DNA of 64,000 bases from Ideonella sp. (GCA_016721465.1 JADKIA010000003.1:558001-622000), one strand, 5' to 3'. Counted from the stretch's first letter, positions 25,993-34,664 are shown. Numbers and translations: made by a program. Notes: generated by a model from the letters alone, not told the origin.

Positions 25993-26757
25993 ATGAACAT
26001 CCAAGGGCAAAGCGCCATCGTCACCGGCGGTGGCTCGGGGCTGGGCGAGGCGGTGGCGCGCGAGCTGGCGCGCCAGGGCGCCAAGGTGGCCGTGCTCGAC
26101 GTCAATGCCGCGGGTGCGCAGCGCGTGGCTGCCGATGTGCGTGGGATCGCCTGCACTTGCGACATCACCGACACCGCCTCCGTCACTGCCGCCCTGGACG
26201 CCGCGCAGGGCGCGCACGGCGTGCCGCGCATCGTGATGAACATCGCCGGCATCGGCACCGCCAAGCGCGTGATCGGCAAGGACGGCCAGCCCGCGCCGCT
26301 GGAAGACTTCGAGCGCGTGATCCGCGTGAACCTCATCGGCACCTACAACGTCATCCGCCTCGCCGCTGCCCGCATCGCCACGCTGGAGCCGCTGGAAGAC
26401 GGTGAGCGCGGCGTGATGCTGTGCACCGCCTCGGTGGCCGCCTTCGATGGCCAGGTGGGACAGGAGGCCTACTCCGCCAGCAAGGGCGGCATCGTCGGCA
26501 TGACGCTGCCGTTGGCGCGCGACCTGGCGCAATGGGGTGTGCGCGTGGTCACGGTGGCGCCGGGCCTGTTCATGACGCCGCTGATGAAGCAGCTGCCTTC
26601 AGCTGTACAGGATTCGCTGGCCGCGTCCATTCCCTTCCCCAAGCGCCTGGGCAAGCCGGAAGAGTTCGCCTCGCTGGCCGTGCACATCGTCACCAACACG
26701 CACCTCAACGGCGAGGTCATCCGCCTCGACGGCGCGCTGCGCATGGCACCGCGCTGA
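25993..26757 (+). CDS. HSD10-type 3-hydroxyacyl-CoA dehydrogenase (SDR)
   Basis: The 254-residue short-chain dehydrogenase has TGGGSGLGEAVARELA (NAD-binding loop), NIAGIG, and the catalytic Ser-Tyr-Lys with YSASKGG (about residues 158-164). Its C-terminal FPKRLGKPEEFASLAVHIV and LNGEVIRLDGALRMAPR match type-2 3-hydroxyacyl-CoA dehydrogenases (HSD17B10-like). This suggests it oxidises the hydroxyacyl-CoA made by the crotonase to a beta-ketoacyl-CoA. It starts six bases after the ligase and the thioesterase follows within five bases. Confidence 0.88.
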   Translation: MNIQGQSAIVTGGGSGLGEAVARELARQGAKVAVLDVNAAGAQRVAADVRGIACTCDITDTASVTAALDAAQGAHGVPRIVMNIAGIGTAKRVIGKDGQPAPLEDFERVIRVNLIGTYNVIRLAAARIATLEPLEDGERGVMLCTASVAAFDGQVGQEAYSASKGGIVGMTLPLARDLAQWGVRVVTVAPGLFMTPLMKQLPSAVQDSLAASIPFPKRLGKPEEFASLAVHIVTNTHLNGEVIRLDGALRMAPR

Positions 26758-26761
26758 CGCC

Positions 26762-27181
26762 ATGTCGAAGACCCACGTCCATCAGGTGACGGTGCACTTC
26801 GGGGACTGCGACCCGGCGGGCATCGTGTTCTTTCCGAACTTCTCGCGCTGGATGGACGAGTCCTCATTGGCCTTCTTCATGGCCTGCGGCATCCCGCCTT
26901 GGCGCGAGTTGGTGAAGACGCGCGGCATCGTCGGCACGCCGCTGCTGGAGATCCAGACAAAGTTCTTCAAGCCCGCCACGTACGGCGAAACCATCGAGGT
27001 GCATACCTCGGTGGAAGAATGGGCGGGCAAGACCTTTCGCCATCGCCACGTCGTCAGGCGCGGCGAAGACGTGCTCTGCGACGGCACCGAAGTGCGCGCC
27101 TTTGTCGTGCGAGATCCCGCCAACCCCGAACGCATCAAGGCGATCCCCATACCCGAAGACCTCAAGGCGCTTTGCGTCTGA
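26762..27181 (+). CDS. 4-hydroxybenzoyl-CoA-type thioesterase (hotdog fold)
   Basis: A 139-residue hotdog protein beginning with VHFGDCDPAGIVFFPNFSRW, the active-site region of the Pseudomonas-type 4-hydroxybenzoyl-CoA thioesterase. The catalytic Asp is the first acidic residue after the Gly (around residue 16). PPWRELVKTRGIVGTPLLE is also family-typical. It would release 4-hydroxybenzoate or a similar aromatic acid from CoA. This is an independent sign that an aryl-CoA is the pathway product. Last gene of the tight four-gene block; the binding-protein gene begins 65 bases later. Confidence 0.85.
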   Translation: MSKTHVHQVTVHFGDCDPAGIVFFPNFSRWMDESSLAFFMACGIPPWRELVKTRGIVGTPLLEIQTKFFKPATYGETIEVHTSVEEWAGKTFRHRHVVRRGEDVLCDGTEVRAFVVRDPANPERIKAIPIPEDLKALCV

Positions 27182-27246
27182 CGGGTCATCCCCCCAAGCC
27201 CCCGTGGCGTTGAGCCAACCCCCTGTCGATCCTTAGGAGACACCCA

Positions 27247-28383
27247 ATGAAGATGATCAAGACCCTGGTGGCCGCGGCCGCCGCCCTGCTGGCCGCCGCC
27301 CCCGCGCTGGCTGACATCACCGTGGGCGTGAGCCTGCCGCTCACCGGGCCGGCCTCCGGCCTGGGCATCCCGATGAACAACCAGTTCAAGTTGTTTCCCT
27401 CCACCATCGCCGGCGAGAAGGTCAACCTGATCATCCTGGACGATGCCACCGACCCGACCAAGGGGGTGCAGAATGCCCGCCGCTTCGTCACCGACGACAA
27501 GGTGGACATCATCATCGGCTCTGCCGCCACCCCGGTGGGCGTGGCCATGGCGGATGTCGCGATGGAGGCGCAAACGGTGCAGTTGGCTGCCACGCCGGTG
27601 GGCCTGCCACCGGGCAAGGACGCCTGGACCTTCCGCCTGCCGCAATCCAACGACGTGATGGCCTTTGCCATGATCGAGTTGATGAAGAAGCAGGGCGTCA
27701 AGACGGTTGGCTTCCTCGGCTACACCGACGCCTACGGCGAGCAGTGGCTCAAGGCCTTCACCACCGCCGGAGAGAAGGCCGGCATCAAGATTGTGGCCGC
27801 CGAGCGCTTTGCGCGCACCGACACCAGCGTCACCGCGCAGGCGCTGAAACTGGTCTCGGCCAACCCGGATGCGATGCTGGTCGTCGCCTCCGGCTCGGGC
27901 GCGGCGATGCCGCAGAAGGCCATCGTCGAGCGCGGCTACAAGGGCAAGGTCTACCAAACCCATGCTGCCGCGACCAAGGACTTGATGCGCATTGGCGGCA
28001 AGGACGTGGAGGGCACGTTCGTCGTGTCCGGCCCGGCGGTGGTCGGCAATCTGCTCGCAGACAACCACCCGAGCAAGAAGATCGCGATGGACTTCGTCGC
28101 CAAGTACGACAAGGCCTATGGCGCCGGCTCGCACAACCAGTTTGCCGGCCATGCCTATGACGCCCAGATCGTGCTGGAGAAGATCGTGCCGATGGCAATG
28201 AAGAAGGCCAAGCCGGGCACCAAGGAGTTCCGCGCCGCGCTGAAGGACGCCATGGAGACCATGGGCCGCACCGTGTTCGCCCATGGCGTGATGAACTGGA
28301 CCAAGGACGACCACTGGGGCTACACGATGGAAACCGGCGTGATGCTCAAGGTGGTGAACGGCGATTGGGCCCTGGCAAATTAA
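27247..28383 (+). CDS. Periplasmic ABC substrate-binding protein, branched-chain/aromatic type
   Basis: A 378-residue LivK-like protein: signal peptide MKMIKTLVAAAAALLAAAPA ending at ALA-DI, then ITVGVSLPLTGPASGLGIP and a type I periplasmic-binding fold (VDIIIGSAATPVGVAMADV; VVASGSGAAMPQKAIV). In this context it probably binds an aromatic acid, as CouP does in Rhodopseudomonas, and not an amino acid. A strong ribosome site (AGGAGACACCC) precedes the ATG. A paralogue is encoded at 35851. Confidence 0.88.
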   Translation: MKMIKTLVAAAAALLAAAPALADITVGVSLPLTGPASGLGIPMNNQFKLFPSTIAGEKVNLIILDDATDPTKGVQNARRFVTDDKVDIIIGSAATPVGVAMADVAMEAQTVQLAATPVGLPPGKDAWTFRLPQSNDVMAFAMIELMKKQGVKTVGFLGYTDAYGEQWLKAFTTAGEKAGIKIVAAERFARTDTSVTAQALKLVSANPDAMLVVASGSGAAMPQKAIVERGYKGKVYQTHAAATKDLMRIGGKDVEGTFVVSGPAVVGNLLADNHPSKKIAMDFVAKYDKAYGAGSHNQFAGHAYDAQIVLEKIVPMAMKKAKPGTKEFRAALKDAMETMGRTVFAHGVMNWTKDDHWGYTMETGVMLKVVNGDWALAN

Positions 28384-28447
28384 GGCCTACCCCCGGAGCG
28401 CCTGCGAGGGCCAATCGGCGTGCCAGCCGTTTGGCGACCCCGTTGGA

Positions 28448-28467
28448 CCGGCGAAGCCGGTTCCACG
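28448..28467. repeat. Intergenic repeat copy A (CCGGCGAAGCCGGTTCCACG)
   Basis: These 20 bases recur exactly at 37053-37072, in each case just after a LivK-like binding-protein gene. The core CCGGcgaaGCCGG is a small hairpin. It is embedded in a 237-base gap (28384-28620) that otherwise holds only GC-rich small inverted repeats and the operator at 28581. It looks like a lineage-specific intergenic repeat. Confidence 0.7.
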
Positions 28468-28580
28468 CGGTCTGCTGGAGGCGGCCTGCGCGCGGCGGCC
28501 AGTCGGGCGGTCGTCGCTCGTGGCACAGGGTAAATCCCGACCGGCCCGCAGGGCGTGGCCGGGTCGAATTCGCCGGCGTG

Positions 28581-28594
28581 ACCGATCCGTCGGT
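28581..28594. promoter_or_regulatory. Operator-like site ACCGATCCGTCGGT upstream of livH-like gene
   Basis: Inverted arms ACCGA/TCGGT with a four-base centre, 26 bases ahead of the permease ATG. It matches the perfect palindrome at 34651 in 12 of 14 positions and shares the flanking TG and T. It is probably bound by the TetR protein encoded at 35183, which would coordinate transport with the PaaI/TetR unit. Confidence 0.55.
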
Positions 28595-28620
28595 TGATTG
28601 CATTTGGACAAGGGCCCCTG

Positions 28621-29658
28621 ATGGATTTCTCGATCGCAAGCATCCTCGCGCTGGACGGGGCCACCAATGGCGCGGTGTACGCACTCCTGGCCTTGGCCAC
28701 GGTGCTGGTGTTCGCCGTCACCCGGGTGATCTTCATCCCGCAAGGGGAGTTCGTCGCCTTCGGTGCCTTGACGCTGGCGCTTTTCCAGACCGGCAAGGTG
28801 CCGGGTACCGTGTGGTTCCTGCTGGTGCTGGCCGCGCTCGGCGCCGTCGCCGACGTGGCCGATGGCCTGCGCCATTCGCAATCGCCCACGCGCATCGCCA
28901 AGCGCGTCTTGCGCACGGCAGGCTATCCGGTCGCGATCGCGGTGGTGTGCATCTGGGCAGCGCCGCAAAACTTCTCGCTGCTGGTGCAGGCCCTGCTCAC
29001 GCTGGCGCTGGTCACGCCTTTCGGTGCACTGATCTATCGGCTGGCGTATCAATCGTTGGCCGATGCCTCTGTGCTGGTGCTGTTGATCGTCTCGGTGGGG
29101 GTGCACTTTGCGCTCACCGGCCTGGGCTTGTTCTTCTTTGGCGCCGAGGGCTTCCGCAACCCCAACTTCTGGGACGCGCGCTTCTCTGCGGGCCCGCTGG
29201 CGCTGAGTGGCCAGGCGATCATCATCTTCATGGCCTCGCTGGCGCTGATCGTCGCGCTGTGGCTGTTCTTCGAGCGCTCGCTGTACGGCAAGGCCTTGCG
29301 TGCCACGGCGGTGAATCGCCTGGGCGCGCGGCTCATGGGCATCTCGTCCGATTCGGCCGGCAAGCTCACCTTCACGATGGCGGCCTTCATCGGCGCCTTG
29401 TCGGGCCTGCTGATCGGGCCCACCACCACGGTGTTCTACGACTCGGGGTTCCTCATCGGATTGAAGGGTTTCGTCGCTGCCGTGTTCGCAGGGTTGTCGA
29501 GTTATCCCCAGGCCCTGATAGGCGCACTCGCGGTCGGCCTGCTGGAGAGTTTCGGCTCGTTCTGGGCCAGTTCGTTCAAGGAGGTGATCGTGTTCGGCTC
29601 GATCGTCCCCGTGCTGCTGTGGCGGTCGCTGCGCGACCCGCACACCGAGGAGCACTGA
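28621..29658 (+). CDS. ABC transporter permease, LivH type
   Basis: A 345-residue inner-membrane protein with about eight hydrophobic segments. The LivH-type start ALDGATNGAVYALLALATVLVF and the permease motif ATAVNRLGARLMGISSDSAGKL (EAA-like loop, around residue 230) are seen. It would form half of the membrane channel with the LivM portion of the next gene, one base downstream. The ATG at 28621 is chosen over an upstream GTG-type start because it lies just before the first helix and clear of the operator. Confidence 0.88.
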   Translation: MDFSIASILALDGATNGAVYALLALATVLVFAVTRVIFIPQGEFVAFGALTLALFQTGKVPGTVWFLLVLAALGAVADVADGLRHSQSPTRIAKRVLRTAGYPVAIAVVCIWAAPQNFSLLVQALLTLALVTPFGALIYRLAYQSLADASVLVLLIVSVGVHFALTGLGLFFFGAEGFRNPNFWDARFSAGPLALSGQAIIIFMASLALIVALWLFFERSLYGKALRATAVNRLGARLMGISSDSAGKLTFTMAAFIGALSGLLIGPTTTVFYDSGFLIGLKGFVAAVFAGLSSYPQALIGALAVGLLESFGSFWASSFKEVIVFGSIVPVLLWRSLRDPHTEEH

Positions 29659-29659
29659 G

Positions 29660-31426
29660 ATGAACTGGACGCGTTTCGGCTTCCCCGCCTTCGCCATGTT
29701 CATGCTGGTGCTGCCGGCATTGCCCTTGCCCGATTTCTGGATCACGCAGCTCAACAGCATCGGCCTGTACGCCATCGTCTCGCTGGGCCTGGTGCTGCTC
29801 ACCGGTGTGGCCGGGCTCACCTCCTTCGGCCAGGCGGCCTTCGTCGGCGTGGGTGCCTACACGGCCGCCTTCCTGTCGACCAAGCTGGGCATCTCGCCTT
29901 GGCTCACGCTGTTTGTCGGCGTGGCGCTGAGCGTGGTGGTGGCGCTGGTACTGGGTGCCATCACGCTGCGCATGTCCGGCCACTACCTGCCCTTGGCCAC
30001 CATCGCCTGGGGCCTGACCATCTACTACACGATCTCCAACATGGAGTTCCTGGGCAAGTACGACGGCATCCTGGGCGTGCCGCCCATCTCCCTGGGCGGC
30101 CACAGCCTGGGCAGCGGGCGCGGCATCTATGTGCTGATCTGGGTGGCGGCATTGGCCGCGGCCTGGTGCGTCACCAACCTGCTCGATTCGCGCCCGGGCA
30201 GGGCGATCCGCTCGCTCAAGGAAGGCACCACGATGGCCGAGGCCATGGGCGTGTCCACCTTCCGCTACAAGGTCATCGTGTTCGTCATTGCCGCCGTGCT
30301 GGCGGCCATTTCGGGCTGGTTGTTCGCGCACTTCCAGCGCACGGTGAATCCCTCGCCGTTCGGCATCCACCGTGGCATCGAGTACCTGTTCATCGCGGTG
30401 CTGGGTGGCGTGGGCCACGTGTGGGGCGCCTTCGTGGGCGCCGGCGTCGTGAAGATCATCGAGGACGAGTTGCAGACGCTGCTTCCCAAGCTCATCGGCA
30501 CCAGCGGCAACTTCGAGATCATCGTGTTCGGCGTGGTGCTGGTGCTGGTGCTGAAGTACGCACCCGATGGCCTGTGGCCCTTCGTCACCAAGCGGCTGCC
30601 ACCGAAGCGGCGCGTCAAGGACTGGGGCAACGCCGAAGCCTTGCCGGCGCGCGACAAGCCCGTGCGTGGCGACATGTTGCTCGACGTGAATGAGGTGCGA
30701 AAGGAGTTCGGCGGCCTGGTGGCGGTGAACGACGTGAGCTTCCAGATCCGCGCTGGCGACATCGTCGGGCTGATCGGTCCGAACGGGGCGGGCAAGAGCA
30801 CCACCTTCAACCTGGTCACGGGGGTGTTGCCGCTCACGCGCGGCCAGGTCAGCTTTCGCGGCCAGGCCATCGGCGGGCTGAGTTCGCGCCAGATCGCCGA
30901 ACGCGGCATGTCGCGCACCTTCCAGCACGTGAAGATGATTCCCGAGATGACGGTGCTGGAAAACGTGGCACTGGGTGGTCACCTGCGCAGCTCGTCGGGC
31001 ACGCTCAAGGCCATGCTTCGGCTGGACCGCGCCGAAGAGCGCCGCATCTACGCAGAAGCCGAGAAGCAGCTGGCACGCATCGGCATGGCCGAGCTGATGC
31101 ACGAACAGGCCGGCAACCTGGCGCTGGGCCCGCAGCGGCTGATGGAAATTGCACGCGCGTTGTGCACCGACCCGGCGCTGCTGCTCCTGGACGAGCCCGC
31201 CGCTGGCCTGCGCCACAAGGAAAAGCAGGCCCTGGCCGATGTGCTGCGCCAGCTCAAGCGCGAAGGCATGAGCATCCTGCTGGTGGAGCACGACATGGAC
31301 TTCGTGATGGGCCTGACCGACCGCATCGTGGTGATGGAGTTCGGCACGCGCCTGATCGAGGGCACGCCCGAAGAGGTGCAGGCCAGCCCGGCCGTGCGCG
31401 CGGCCTACCTGGGCACGGAGCACTGA
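29660..31426 (+). CDS. Fused ABC permease (LivM) and ATP-binding protein (LivG)
   Basis: A single 588-residue chain. Residues 1 to about 310 are a LivM-type permease (GLVLLTGVAGLTSFGQAAFVG; the EAA loop SLKEGTTMAEAMGVSTFRYK). After a short linker, about residues 340-588 form a LivG ATPase with Walker A GPNGAGKST (373-381), signature LALGPQRLMEIARAL, Walker B LLLLDEPAAGL and the switch His in LVEHDMDFV. The fusion fixes 1:1 stoichiometry of permease and ATPase. The reading frame is continuous with no sign of a frameshift. Confidence 0.9.
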   Translation: MNWTRFGFPAFAMFMLVLPALPLPDFWITQLNSIGLYAIVSLGLVLLTGVAGLTSFGQAAFVGVGAYTAAFLSTKLGISPWLTLFVGVALSVVVALVLGAITLRMSGHYLPLATIAWGLTIYYTISNMEFLGKYDGILGVPPISLGGHSLGSGRGIYVLIWVAALAAAWCVTNLLDSRPGRAIRSLKEGTTMAEAMGVSTFRYKVIVFVIAAVLAAISGWLFAHFQRTVNPSPFGIHRGIEYLFIAVLGGVGHVWGAFVGAGVVKIIEDELQTLLPKLIGTSGNFEIIVFGVVLVLVLKYAPDGLWPFVTKRLPPKRRVKDWGNAEALPARDKPVRGDMLLDVNEVRKEFGGLVAVNDVSFQIRAGDIVGLIGPNGAGKSTTFNLVTGVLPLTRGQVSFRGQAIGGLSSRQIAERGMSRTFQHVKMIPEMTVLENVALGGHLRSSSGTLKAMLRLDRAEERRIYAEAEKQLARIGMAELMHEQAGNLALGPQRLMEIARALCTDPALLLLDEPAAGLRHKEKQALADVLRQLKREGMSILLVEHDMDFVMGLTDRIVVMEFGTRLIEGTPEEVQASPAVRAAYLGTEH

Positions 31427-31473
31427 AATGAACCCCTCACGCTCACTTCGTTCGCTGCCCCCCCAAGGGGGCG

Positions 31474-31507
31474 CTCAGTACCTTCGGAACGGCCGGGCGG
31501 TACTGAG
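31474..31507 (+). promoter_or_regulatory. Hairpin directly abutting the livF start codon
   Basis: CTCAGTACC (31474-31482) and GGTACTGAG (31499-31507) are perfect 9-base inverted arms with a 16-base loop, and the 3' arm ends at the base before the livF ATG. The usual purine-rich ribosome site is missing here. Together with the preceding CCCCCC-AA-GGGGG palindrome this belongs to the repeat-like DNA of the island. It could dampen LivF translation. Confidence 0.45.
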
Positions 31508-32245
31508 ATGACCCGCAACGCATTGCTCACCGTCAAGGGCCTGCAAGCCGGCTATGGCCGCGCCGAGGTGCTCACCGGACTGAACTTTCATCTCGATCGC
31601 GGGCAGGTGGTCACCATCATCGGCCCCAACGGCGCAGGAAAATCCACCACCCTGAACGCGCTGATGGCGGTGCTGCCATCGCGCGGCCAGGTGGTGTTCG
31701 ACGGCGTCGATCTGTCCGACGTCACGCTGGAAGAACGCGTGATGCTGGGCATGGCGCTGGTGCCCGAGAAGCGCGAGCTGTTCGGCACCATGCCGGTGGA
31801 GGACAACCTGGTGCTCGGCGGCTTTCGCACCATGAAGCTGCGCGTGCCGCACTGGCGCAGCGAGCTGGAGCGGGTGTACGAGCTGTTTCCGCGGCTGCAG
31901 GAGCGGCGCTCGCAGCTGGCGGGCACGCTGTCCGGCGGCGAGCGTCAGATGCTGGCCGTCGGCCGCGCGCTGATGTCGCGGCCTAAGCTGCTGATGCTGG
32001 ACGAGCCCAGCCTGGGCCTGGCGCCGCTGATCGTGCGCGAGATCTTCCGCATCATCGAGCGTCTGCGTGACCAGGGGGTGTCCATCCTGCTGATCGAGCA
32101 GAACGCCCGGGCGGCGCTGGAAGTGGCCAACCATGGCTATGTGCTGGAGACGGGGGCCATCGCGCTCGAAGGCGCTGCCACCGAACTGGCCGTCGACCCG
32201 CGCGTGATCGAGACCTATCTCGGGGCGGCGCGCAAGACCGCGTGA
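31508..32245 (+). CDS. ABC transporter ATP-binding protein, LivF type
   Basis: A 245-residue ATPase: Walker A GPNGAGKSTT (around residue 39), signature LSGGERQMLAVGRALM, Walker B LLMLDEPSLGLAP and the switch in LLIEQNARAALE, the LivF hallmark. It completes the importer encoded by 27247-31426 (binding protein, LivH, LivM-LivG, LivF). The start lies against an unusual hairpin with no clear ribosome site. Confidence 0.92.
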   Translation: MTRNALLTVKGLQAGYGRAEVLTGLNFHLDRGQVVTIIGPNGAGKSTTLNALMAVLPSRGQVVFDGVDLSDVTLEERVMLGMALVPEKRELFGTMPVEDNLVLGGFRTMKLRVPHWRSELERVYELFPRLQERRSQLAGTLSGGERQMLAVGRALMSRPKLLMLDEPSLGLAPLIVREIFRIIERLRDQGVSILLIEQNARAALEVANHGYVLETGAIALEGAATELAVDPRVIETYLGAARKTA

Positions 32246-32323
32246 GCCGGCGGTCGATGCGCGGCACGATCCACGCCGCCAAGCGGCGTCCGACACTTTG
32301 ACATCGAACTGAAAAGGCCTGCG

Positions 32324-34102
32324 ATGTGGACCTACCAGGCCCCCGTGGCCGACATGCTGCATGTGATGACCAGGGTGCTGGGCGCACCCGACCGGTGGTC
32401 GGAGATCCCCGCGTTCGACGGCCTCGATGCCGATACCGCTCGCGAAGTGGTGCAACAGGCCGCTCGCTTTGCGGGTGAGGTCCTGGCGCCCATCAATGCC
32501 AACGGCGATCTGGTCGGCTGCACCTGGACCGCCAACGGCGTGACAACGCCCCCAGGGTTCCCCGAGGCCTACCGCGCCTTCGTCGATGGTGGATGGCCGG
32601 CACTGGCCTGCGCGCCCGATGCGGGCGGGCAGGGCTTGCCGCAACTGCTGAATGCGGCGCTGTTCGAGATGCTGGCCGCCGCCAACCACGCCTGGACCAT
32701 GTACCCAGGGCTGCTGCACGGGGCCTACGAAGTGATCCATGCGCACGGCACGGACGCGCTCAAAGAGCGCTACCTTGCCAAGGTGACCTCGGGTGACTGG
32801 CTGGGCACCATGTGCATGACCGAGCCTCAGGCCGGCAGCGACCTGGGACAGGTGCGCACGCGTGCCGACCTCGTCGATGGCGCCGTGGCGGCCAATGGCG
32901 CGCCCGTGGCCATCACCGGCGGCAAGATCTTCATCTCCGGGGGCGAGCAGGACCTCACCGACAACATCGTGCACCTGGTGCTGTGCCGGCTGGCGGGCGC
33001 GCCGGGTGGCACCAAGGGCCTGTCACTGGCCCTGGTGCCCAGAATCTTGCCGGACGGCCGCCGCAATGCCGTGTTCTGCGATGGCATCGAGAAGAAGATG
33101 GGCATCAAGGGCAGCGCCACCTGCCAAATGCGTTTCGATGGCGCCGAAGGCTGGCTGATCGGCGAGCCCGACCGCGGCCTGGCGGCCATGTTCCTGATGA
33201 TGAATGCGGCGCGGCTGCACGTGGGCCTGCAGGGCCTGGGGCATCTGGAGGCGGCCACGCAGAACGCCTGGCGCTATGCCGGCGAGCGCTTGCAGATGCG
33301 TGCCGCTGCCAAGCCCCAAGGCGCGGCCGCCGACCCCGCGGGCGCCGACCCCATCGCCTGGCATCCGGCCATGCGGCGCACGCTGCTGGGCTTGCAGGCG
33401 CGCACCGATGCGGTTCGTGTGCTGGCCTACTGGACCGCGTTGCTGCTCGATGAACACGAGCAGCACCCGGACCCCACCCGCCGTGCCACCGCCGGTGGCC
33501 ACGTGGCGCTGCTCACCCCGGTGGCCAAGGCGCTGTTCACCGACCTGGGCCACCGCAGTGCCGACGAAGCCCTGCAGATCTGGGGCGGCTACGGCTACGT
33601 GCACGAGTACGGCATCGAGCAGACGGTGCGGGACAGTCGCATTGCGATGATCTACGAGGGCACCAACGAGATCCAGGCGGTGGACCTGGTGCAGCGCAAG
33701 CTGCTCGACGATGGCGGTGCACGCGCCCAGGCCTTGTTGGCGGAGTTGGAATGTGAAGTCCTGCTGTGCCTGGCGCAAGGCTCGCTTCAACCGTTTGGGG
33801 TGGCCTTGTCCGGTCAGCTGTCGGCGTGGCGACAGGCTCAGCAGGCCTTGCTCGATGGCTGCAGTGCCGATCCAGAGTACCCGTTGCGCGTGGCCGACGA
33901 CATGCTGCAGGGCATCGGTCACGTGCTGATGTGCTGGGCTTGGGCCCGCATCGCCCGATGCAGCGTTGCGCCGCTGGCCGGCGGACGCACCGCAGCCCAA
34001 TGGCAGGCGGCTGCCCGCTACGGCATCGAATGGTTGCTGCCCCAGGCTCAGGTTCATTGGGCGCGGGTGGCCCGTCGCACCGCCGCCTTGCCTTTCGTCT
34101 GA
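32324..34102 (+). CDS. Acyl-CoA dehydrogenase, DmdC/FadE-like with C-terminal extension
   Basis: The 592-residue flavoprotein carries CMTEPQAGSDLGQVRTRA (FAD/substrate-binding segment, about residue 164), the central beta domain (GGKIFISGGEQDLTDNIVHL) and WGGYGYVHEYGIEQTVRDSR with IYEGTNEIQAVDLVQRKL, which contains the catalytic-base region. The extra C-terminal helical domain is as in long FadE12/DmdC-type enzymes. In the island it could form the double bond of a saturated phenylpropionyl-type CoA so that dihydro-compounds enter the route. The substrate is not determined. The MarR gene begins five bases later. Confidence 0.87.
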   Translation: MWTYQAPVADMLHVMTRVLGAPDRWSEIPAFDGLDADTAREVVQQAARFAGEVLAPINANGDLVGCTWTANGVTTPPGFPEAYRAFVDGGWPALACAPDAGGQGLPQLLNAALFEMLAAANHAWTMYPGLLHGAYEVIHAHGTDALKERYLAKVTSGDWLGTMCMTEPQAGSDLGQVRTRADLVDGAVAANGAPVAITGGKIFISGGEQDLTDNIVHLVLCRLAGAPGGTKGLSLALVPRILPDGRRNAVFCDGIEKKMGIKGSATCQMRFDGAEGWLIGEPDRGLAAMFLMMNAARLHVGLQGLGHLEAATQNAWRYAGERLQMRAAAKPQGAAADPAGADPIAWHPAMRRTLLGLQARTDAVRVLAYWTALLLDEHEQHPDPTRRATAGGHVALLTPVAKALFTDLGHRSADEALQIWGGYGYVHEYGIEQTVRDSRIAMIYEGTNEIQAVDLVQRKLLDDGGARAQALLAELECEVLLCLAQGSLQPFGVALSGQLSAWRQAQQALLDGCSADPEYPLRVADDMLQGIGHVLMCWAWARIARCSVAPLAGGRTAAQWQAAARYGIEWLLPQAQVHWARVARRTAALPFV

Positions 34103-34106
34103 GCCC

Positions 34107-34565
34107 ATGGCCAAGCCCGCTGCTGCCGAGCCCGATGCGCTGTCCCTGGGAGCCCTGGGCGGCGTGCTTGGCTATCACCTTGCCCAGGCGGCGGTGTTCA
34201 CCTACGGCCTGTTCGAGCGCCACGTGGGCGAGCCGTTCCAGCTGCGCAAGACCGAGTACTCGATGCTGATGCTGTTGCTGGCCAACGGACCCCTGTCACC
34301 CAAGCGCCTGGCGCAGGCCTTGGCCTTGTCGGCGCCCAACCTCACCATGCTGCTCGACCGCCTGCAGGACCGCGGCCTGCTCAAACGCGAGCGCAGCCAG
34401 ACCGATCGACGCTCGCAGAACATCGTGCTCACGGAACAAGGCTTGAAGGTGGCCACGGAGGGTGCCGCCGCAGCCGGGCCCATGGAGCGCGACTTGGCGC
34501 AGCGCCTGAGCTCGGCCGAGCGTGCCATGCTGATCGAGCTGCTGGGCAAGGTGGCGGGCCTGTGA
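34107..34565 (+). CDS. MarR-family transcriptional regulator
   Basis: A 152-residue winged-helix regulator with LSPKRLAQALALSAPNLTML (recognition helix) and the wing DRLQDRGLLKRERSQTDRRS, including the conserved Asp-Arg-Arg. MarR proteins such as CouR and FerR repress hydroxycinnamate genes until the aryl-CoA binds, so this is the likeliest pathway sensor. The start at 34107 follows the acyl-CoA dehydrogenase stop by four bases. Confidence 0.88.
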   Translation: MAKPAAAEPDALSLGALGGVLGYHLAQAAVFTYGLFERHVGEPFQLRKTEYSMLMLLLANGPLSPKRLAQALALSAPNLTMLLDRLQDRGLLKRERSQTDRRSQNIVLTEQGLKVATEGAAAAGPMERDLAQRLSSAERAMLIELLGKVAGL

Positions 34566-34611
34566 ACGCCGTCGCGACGCCGAGGCTTGACCTCGGGTAA
34601 ATCCGGGCCCC

Positions 34612-34629
34612 GGACGCCTTGTGGCGTCC
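34612..34629. terminator. Small GC hairpin after marR
   Basis: GGACGCC (34612-34618) and GGCGTCC (34623-34629) form a 7-base stem with a TTGT loop. There is only a weak T-run afterwards (CTCTTT at 34635-34640), so it may be a modest terminator or one more intergenic repeat. Similar GACGCC/GGCGTC palindromes occur near 32280 and 43794. Confidence 0.4.
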
Positions 34630-34650
34630 CCTGGCTCTTTCGTATCATTG

Positions 34651-34664
34651 ACCGACCGGTCGGT
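34651..34664. promoter_or_regulatory. Perfect TetR-type operator ACCGACCGGTCGGT
   Basis: A perfect 14-base palindrome, preceded by TTG so that TTGACC could also serve as a -35 box. It lies 58 bases before the PaaI-like gene and in front of the unit that encodes a TetR regulator, so autoregulation is likely. A near copy lies at 28581. Confidence 0.65.
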
